Assembly (NCBI GenBank): GCA_902490585.1
Contig: CABUEI010000059.1
Location: 1 to 11,267, forward strand
Source of the DNA: an uncultured Oscillospiraceae bacterium
GTDB lineage: Bacteria > Bacillota > Clostridia > Oscillospirales > Ruminococcaceae
DNA: 11,267 bases
Reading direction: 5' to 3'
Part shown: positions 8,406 to 11,267 of the stretch, piece by piece
Layout: every line of letters starts with the position of its first letter
How positions within the stretch are numbered: the first letter of the stretch is position 1
Notes under the pieces: model-generated
Told to the model about the DNA's origin: nothing
The model's database searches: none
Seen by the model: only the letters and a program-made list of their open reading frames with translations
Made by a program: the position numbers and the translations under genes

Positions 8406-9356
8406 TTAAACTATATCAGAAAGAATTACCTCAAGGTTGCCTGTAAGTGTATACTTGCCGTAACCTGCGGGAACGAAGAAGCTTTCACCCTTCTTTGCAT
8501 CAAGCTCGCCTACCTTACCGTTACCGTCAAGTACAAGTACGGAATGGAATGACTTTTCATCAGCATCAAGAGTTACCGTTCCGTCAACCTTTATCTTGTG
8601 AACATCGAAATATTCGCAGGTACGGAGCAGTGTTTCCTCGCCGCCGTCAATCTTTTCGGGCTTACCCTGGGGCTTTGTATCGTATTTCGGAGGGCAAAGC
8701 TCGGTAACGTCGATAGCCTTTTCTATATGAAGCTCTCTGGGCTTTCCATCCTTTCCTACTCTGCCGTAGTCATATACTCTGTATGTCGTATTGCTGTTCT
8801 GCTGAATCTCGGCAATAAGTATGCCCTTGCCGATAGCGTGGAGCGTACCCGACTCGATGAAGAACACATCTCCCTTATGTACGGGAACATTGTTAGTGAC
8901 CTCAAGCAAGGTATTGTTCTTTATTCTGTCCGCAAACTCTTCTCTTGAAATTTCTTTATCAAAGCCGTATATAAGCTGTGAGCCTTCCTCACAGTCAACG
9001 ATATACCACATTTCCGTCTTGCCGTACTCGCCCTCGACACGCATAGCATAATCGTTGTCGGGGTGTACCTGTACAGACAGATTATCCTTTGCGTCAATAA
9101 GCTTTATAAGTATGGGGAAATACTCGAATCTGCCACAGGCTGTACCGAGTGCATTCTTGTTTTCCGCTACATACTCGGAAAGCGTCTTGCCTTTGTCCTT
9201 GCCGTTTGCAATAACGCTCTGACCGTCCTTATGGCAGGACAGCTCCCAGCTCTCAGCTATCTTATCTGCGTCTGATACCTTGCCGTATTCCTCTCTTAAT
9301 CTGTTACCGCCCCAGATATAATCCTTGCAGGGTGCATCAAGCTTTAATATTTCCAT
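8406..9356 (-). CDS. manA: Mannose-6-phosphate isomerase, class I
   Basis: ManA interconverts mannose 6-phosphate and fructose 6-phosphate in the cytoplasm and depends on zinc. The 316-residue size matches the short Firmicutes form. Expected zinc ligands are visible: Q96 and H98 in QVHPD, E115 in GKTEMWY, and H173 in GTLHAIGKG. The active-site arginine is probably R193 in NTTYRVYDYGR. The opening segment DYIWGG(N/T) is typical of the family. The ATG at 9356 has AAAGGA with a 7-nt gap. It is the first gene of the leftward series and is served by the strong promoter at 9441-9469, leaving an untranslated leader of about 78 nt. Confidence 0.95.
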   Translation of the reverse strand: MEILKLDAPCKDYIWGGNRLREEYGKVSDADKIAESWELSCHKDGQSVIANGKDKGKTLSEYVAENKNALGTACGRFEYFPILIKLIDAKDNLSVQVHPDNDYAMRVEGEYGKTEMWYIVDCEEGSQLIYGFDKEISREEFADRIKNNTLLEVTNNVPVHKGDVFFIESGTLHAIGKGILIAEIQQNSNTTYRVYDYGRVGKDGKPRELHIEKAIDVTELCPPKYDTKPQGKPEKIDGGEETLLRTCEYFDVHKIKVDGTVTLDADEKSFHSVLVLDGNGKVGELDAKKGESFFVPAGYGKYTLTGNLEVILSDIV

Positions 9357-9440
9357 ATTATGTTCCTTTCTATTTATCGGAATATTACCGTTTTATATCG
9401 TATCTTCATAAACCGCAGGTCACAACTCTGCTTACAGTCA

Positions 9441-9469
9441 ATTATAGCACATTAAGCTTTAAATGTCTA
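9441..9469 (-). promoter_or_regulatory. Promoter of the manA-glcK-ilvD series
   Basis: On the minus strand TAGACA (9464-9469) is followed by a 17-nt spacer and TATAAT (9441-9446), preceded by a TGC extended -10 element. This is a near-perfect sigma-A/sigma-70 promoter. Transcription would start near 9434. Confidence 0.8.
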
Positions 9470-9478
9470 TCACTATTC

Positions 9479-9506
9479 TTGACTTTTTTGCGAAATATGT
9501 TATATT
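9479..9506 (+). promoter_or_regulatory. Promoter of the LUD-domain gene
   Basis: TTGACT (9479-9484), a 16-nt spacer and TATATT (9501-9506) with a TGT extended -10 form a good vegetative promoter. The start would lie near 9513, giving a leader of about 34 nt. The leader holds a small hairpin (GCGGT, loop TAT, ACCGC at 9516-9528). Its -35 box lies only 9 nt from the -35 box of the opposing manA promoter. Confidence 0.7.
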
Positions 9507-9546
9507 TATCTTACAGCGGTTATACCGCATGAAAGGAACGAATGAT

Positions 9547-10185
9547 ATGAATGAAAATGTAAAAGCCGCACTCAAAAAGAGAGCGGAAAAAGTAATATCC
9601 GCCCTTGAAAAGAACAACATGAAGGGCTATCTTGTCGATACTCCCGACGAGGCTAAGGAGATAATCAAGGAGCTTATAAAGGATAACAAGCTGATAGTTT
9701 CGGGCGGAACGATGACGCTCAAGGAAACGGGCATTCAGGATTTTCTGAACGAAAACTACAGCGGTATCTACATAGACCGTGAGAAGCTCTCTCCCGAAGA
9801 GGTAAATGAACTTTACAGAAAGGCTTTTTCAGCCGACACCTACTTTGCAAGCACGAATGCAATAACGGAATACGGTGAATTATACAATGTGGACGGCACC
9901 GGCAACCGTGTAGCCGCCATGATATTCGGACCGAAACAGGTAATCATAGTAGCCGGCATCAACAAGATCGTAACAGACCTTCATGCCGCAGTTGACCGTC
10001 TTGAAACTATAGCTTCCCCTGCAAACTGCGTAAGACTTAACAGAAACACCCCCTGTGTTAAGACAGGCAGATGTGCACACTGCTTAAGCCCCGACAGAAT
10101 ATGCAACGATTATGTCATAATGGCTCATCAGCGTGACAAGGACAGAATAAAAGTAATCCTCATCTCCGACGAATACGGCTACTAA
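9547..10185 (+). CDS. LUD-domain protein (lactate-utilisation-like) with C-terminal cysteine cluster
   Basis: This 212-residue protein has the LUD fold (LutC/YkgG-like, formerly DUF162). Family marks are SGGTMTLKETG (52-62), the ASTNAITEYGELYNVDGTGNR stretch beginning at 101, and the strand GPKQVIIVAGINKIV (128-142). LutC-type proteins work in lactate oxidation with LutA and LutB, but neither partner is present here, so that role should not be assumed. The C-terminus carries C170-x5-C176-x2-C179-x6-C186, plus C161, which could bind iron-sulfur or zinc. The frame extends upstream to 9463, but that part contains the promoter. The ATG at 9547 with AGGA and a 9-nt gap is the better start; an in-frame ATG at 9529 has no such site. 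No signal peptide or membrane segment is seen, so it is probably cytoplasmic. Confidence 0.88.
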   Translation: MNENVKAALKKRAEKVISALEKNNMKGYLVDTPDEAKEIIKELIKDNKLIVSGGTMTLKETGIQDFLNENYSGIYIDREKLSPEEVNELYRKAFSADTYFASTNAITEYGELYNVDGTGNRVAAMIFGPKQVIIVAGINKIVTDLHAAVDRLETIASPANCVRLNRNTPCVKTGRCAHCLSPDRICNDYVIMAHQRDKDRIKVILISDEYGY

Positions 10186-10186
10186 G

Positions 10187-10260
10187 GCGGCGGGTCGCCG
10201 CTGACTGTTCCGACCTTTCTATATGTTTCGGATATACGCAAGATAGCGAAACGGTCGGGA
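10187..10260. other. Structured intergenic stretch after the LUD gene
   Basis: A tight hairpin GCGGCG, loop GGT, CGCCGC (10187-10201) begins one base after the LUD stop codon. It is followed by a longer imperfect hairpin whose outer arms are CCGACC (10210-10215) and GGTCGG (10253-10258), with TTTC and GAAA pairing inside. Neither is followed by a T-run, so termination probably falls to the hairpin at 10303-10336. The remaining bases to 10302 show nothing further. Confidence 0.45.
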
Positions 10261-10302
10261 ATGAACGATAGCGGTAATTTGAAATATTATAACTTACAAC
10301 AC

Positions 10303-10336
10303 AAAAAACGGTGAACTGTAAAGCTCACCGTTTTTT
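10303..10336. terminator. Bidirectional intrinsic terminator
   Basis: AAAAAACGGTGA (10303-10314) and TCACCGTTTTTT (10325-10336) are exact 12-base inverted copies around a ten-base loop. There is a T-run at the 3' end on either strand. It sits between two converging genes and should stop transcription of both the LUD gene and the zinc-ribbon gene. Confidence 0.92.
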
Positions 10337-10351
10337 CATCTTTTCAACAAA

Positions 10352-10729
10352 TTATTTGTATGTTCCACAGGTTTTGCAAATAATACTGTTACCCTCATTA
10401 TTCGCTCCGCATTCTTTGCATTTCCACGAAGATATTGACGAAACCATTGAATTTTCACTCTTGAGAAAATACAACATACTTTCAAGAGATTCGGAAATAT
10501 CTCCTATCGATGCGATTATAAAAGAAACGATCAGAGTTACAAGAACACTGAATCCACCGCCGATAACTCCTGTCCACATAAGCCAATCGCCACTGTTACG
10601 TTTTAATTCGTTCAAATCCGCACCATTCTTAAAACATACAATGATTATCGCCACTGTAATTAAAATACCGGCAACAAAATTCACACACGCTAAAGTCCTC
10701 ATTTTCTCTGAAATATTGTACCTAAACAT
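10352..10729 (-). CDS. Small two-helix membrane protein with C-terminal zinc ribbon
   Basis: I do not recognise a named family. The 125-residue protein has two hydrophobic segments (about 10-33 and 50-76) joined by a short polar loop. A polar, helix-prone linker (about 77-100) and a C-terminal zinc ribbon C104-x2-C107-x10-C118-x2-C121 follow. With no signal peptide, the likely layout is a membrane hairpin with both ends, including the ribbon, in the cytoplasm. The ribbon could bind a protein or nucleic acid; this is inference. The frame can be extended to a TTG at 10747. The ATG at 10729 is preferred because GGGAGG lies 7 nt before it. It is transcribed divergently from the XRE repressor gene, from a perfect consensus promoter flanked by inverted repeats, so it is probably the repressor's target. 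Confidence 0.8.
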   Translation of the reverse strand: MFRYNISEKMRTLACVNFVAGILITVAIIIVCFKNGADLNELKRNSGDWLMWTGVIGGGFSVLVTLIVSFIIASIGDISESLESMLYFLKSENSMVSSISSWKCKECGANNEGNSIICKTCGTYK

Positions 10730-10750
10730 ATTCTGACCTCCCAACAAAAC

Positions 10751-10769
10751 ATTAACGTTTACCGTTAAT
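10751..10769. promoter_or_regulatory. Candidate XRE operator 1
   Basis: ATTAACG and CGTTAAT are exact inverted copies around TTTAC. The segment shares the 13-base word GTTTACCGTTAAT with the second site at 10804-10816. It lies just downstream of the -10 box of the zinc-ribbon gene, at the expected transcription start, a position where a bound repressor would block initiation. Confidence 0.6.
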
Positions 10770-10772
10770 TGA

Positions 10773-10801
10773 ATTATATCACATCATCGTTCACTTGTCA
10801 A
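10773..10801 (-). promoter_or_regulatory. Perfect consensus promoter of the zinc-ribbon membrane gene
   Basis: On the minus strand TTGACA (10796-10801), a spacer of exactly 17 nt and TATAAT (10773-10778) match the vegetative consensus at all twelve positions. Such a strong promoter would need control, and candidate operators lie on both sides. Confidence 0.88.
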
Positions 10802-10813
10802 CGGTTTACCGTT
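10800..10813. promoter_or_regulatory. Candidate XRE operator 2
   Basis: AACGGT-TT-ACCGTT is a compact inverted repeat with six-base arms. It overlaps the last two bases of the -35 box of the divergent promoter. It extends into the word GTTTACCGTTAAT shared with operator 1. The compact palindrome suits a dimeric helix-turn-helix repressor such as the neighbouring XRE protein. Confidence 0.6.
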
Positions 10814-10841
10814 AATAATTATCAGAAATATGTGTTATCAT
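10812..10841 (+). promoter_or_regulatory. Possible promoter of the XRE gene
   Basis: TATCAT (10836-10841), with a TGT extended -10 before it, matches five of six -10 bases. TTAATA (10812-10817), 18 nt upstream, is a weak -35. The start would fall near 10848, leaving a very short leader. An alternative uses TTGTCA (10795-10800) with a -10 near 10818, which would give a longer leader. The choice matters for how the inverted repeat at 10835-10865 acts. Confidence 0.35.
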
Positions 10842-10865
10842 CATTACTGAAAGGAATGATGATAA
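10835..10865. repeat. Perfect 11-bp inverted repeat over the XRE translation start
   Basis: TTATCATCATT (10835-10845) and AATGATGATAA (10855-10865) are exact inverted copies around the nine bases ACTGAAAGG. The loop and right arm contain the AAGGA ribosome binding site and the first base of the chosen ATG. Two wobble pairs would draw in the rest of the start codon. It may be an RNA hairpin that limits translation or a third repressor site in DNA. Confidence 0.6.
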
Positions 10866-11116
10866 TGGTGTGCAAATCTGTTTCCGAAGCAGTTTCAAGA
10901 CGCATATTACAGCTATGCAAGGATAAAAATATAACAGTCAACAAATTAGCTACTCTTTCGGCTGTTACACAATCGACCGTAAACGATATAGTGAATATGG
11001 AATCCAAAAACATCGGCATTGTAACATTGAAAAAGCTGTGCGACGGTCTTCAGATAAGCATTACGGAATTTTTCGACGATGATATGTTCAGAAATCTTGA
11101 ACAGGAGATATACTGA
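10865..11116 (+). CDS. XRE/Cro-C1-type helix-turn-helix transcriptional regulator
   Basis: This 83-residue protein is almost entirely one DNA-binding domain of the Cro/C1 type. The helix-turn-helix covers about residues 22-45, with ITVNKLATLSAVTQ as the first helix and turn and STVNDIVN as the recognition helix. The following GIVTLKKLCDGLQISITEFFDD is typical of the family in Clostridia. There is no sensor or protease domain, so any signal must act through another protein. In-frame ATGs occur at 10856, 10859 and 10865. The last is preferred because AAGGA lies 9 nt before it, while the others are too close to that site. The gene diverges from the zinc-ribbon membrane gene and probably represses that promoter, and perhaps its own, through the inverted repeats between them. 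Confidence 0.9.
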   Translation: MVCKSVSEAVSRRILQLCKDKNITVNKLATLSAVTQSTVNDIVNMESKNIGIVTLKKLCDGLQISITEFFDDDMFRNLEQEIY

Positions 11117-11142
11117 AAGCCTGTCGGTTTCCCGACAGGCTT
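11117..11142. terminator. Hairpin directly after the XRE gene
   Basis: AAGCCTGTCGG (11117-11127) and CCGACAGGCTT (11132-11142) are exact inverted copies around TTTC. The hairpin begins one base after the XRE stop codon and is very stable, but only two T residues follow it on the plus strand before AAAAA. It is probably the XRE terminator despite the short T-run, and may back up the tRNA terminator on the other strand. Confidence 0.7.
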
Positions 11143-11162
11143 AAAAAGTATCCGTAAAAAGC

Positions 11163-11189
11163 AAAAACGCCGTGAATGTTTCCACGACG
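11163..11189 (-). terminator. Intrinsic terminator of the tRNA-Gly gene
   Basis: On the minus strand CGTCGTG, an eight-base loop and CACGGCG form a seven-pair stem (one G-T pair), followed at once by TTTTT. It begins about 9 nt after the CCA end of the tRNA gene, the expected place for a tRNA terminator. Confidence 0.8.
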
Positions 11190-11198
11190 AATTTCTTC

Positions 11199-11267
11199 TG
11201 GAGCGGATTACGAGGCTCGAACTCGCTACCTCCACCTTGGCAAGGTGGCGCTCTACCAGATGAGCTA
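11199..11267 (-). tRNA. tRNA-Gly (anticodon GCC), first 7 bases outside window
   Basis: Read on the minus strand, the sequence folds as a tRNA from position 8 onward. The D arm is GCTC/GAGC. The anticodon stem CCACC/GGTGG has loop TTGCCAA (anticodon GCC). The variable loop is AGGTA, and the T arm GCGAG/CTCGT has loop TTCGAGC. The 3' acceptor strand AATCCGC is followed by discriminator T and an encoded CCA. The missing 5' acceptor strand should be close to GCGGATT, for a total of 76 nt. T at the discriminator position is normal for bacterial tRNA-Gly. GCC reads GGC and GGT codons. Confidence 0.95.

Noticed and set aside
9385..9392. TTACCGTT in the manA leader, resembling the XRE operator core
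   Set aside because: Only the eight-base core matches and there is no inverted partner, so chance is likely.
9463..9546. N-terminal extension of the LUD protein by 28 residues
   Set aside because: The extension would be encoded over the -35 and -10 boxes of the gene's own promoter, and the ATG at 9547 has a better-spaced ribosome binding site.
10730..10747. TTG start adding six residues to the zinc-ribbon protein
   Set aside because: The GGGAGG ribosome binding site lies inside this stretch and points to the ATG at 10729.

Overview
The window looks like chromosomal DNA of a Gram-positive, anaerobic Clostridia-type bacterium, possibly a gut Oscillospiraceae/Ruminococcus relative. The evidence is the style of the proteins (short 316-residue ManA, ROK glucokinase, VPGH-type dihydroxy-acid dehydratase, stand-alone LUD protein, short RadC-like JAB protein), the AGGAG-type ribosome binding sites and the consensus sigma-A-like promoters. 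The genus is a guess, since no rRNA is present.

Positions 93-9356 hold six genes on the minus strand, read from right to left: manA, a ROK glucokinase, ilvD, radC, uvrB and uvrA. The first three sit 32 nt apart and start from a strong promoter at 9441-9469. They form a sugar-phosphate and branched-chain amino acid block. After a 105-nt gap with a hairpin comes a tight DNA-repair block. There the radC stop codon overlaps the uvrB ribosome binding site, and uvrA follows 26 nt after uvrB. UvrA and UvrB are the damage-recognition and loading proteins of nucleotide excision repair.

At 9357-9546 a divergent promoter region drives manA leftwards and a LUD-domain protein gene (9547-10185) rightwards. 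The LUD protein carries a C-terminal cysteine cluster. After it comes a structured, gene-free stretch, then a strong two-way terminator (10303-10336) shared with the convergent gene at 10352-10729. That gene encodes a small two-helix membrane protein with a zinc ribbon.

The most interesting part is 10352-11142. The membrane zinc-ribbon gene and a small XRE/Cro-type repressor gene (10865-11116) diverge from a compact control region. The membrane gene has a perfect consensus promoter (TTGACA, 17 nt, TATAAT). Two related inverted repeats bracket it, one over the -35 box and one at the start site. A further perfect 11-bp inverted repeat covers the translation start of the repressor gene. This looks like a self-contained repressor/membrane-protein switch of unknown function, placed beside a tRNA-Gly(GCC) gene whose first seven bases lie beyond the right edge.

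The rest of the window is ordinary housekeeping. I see no CRISPR array, insertion sequence, transposase, integrase, rRNA or toxin gene. No gene-free stretch is longer than 300 bases.
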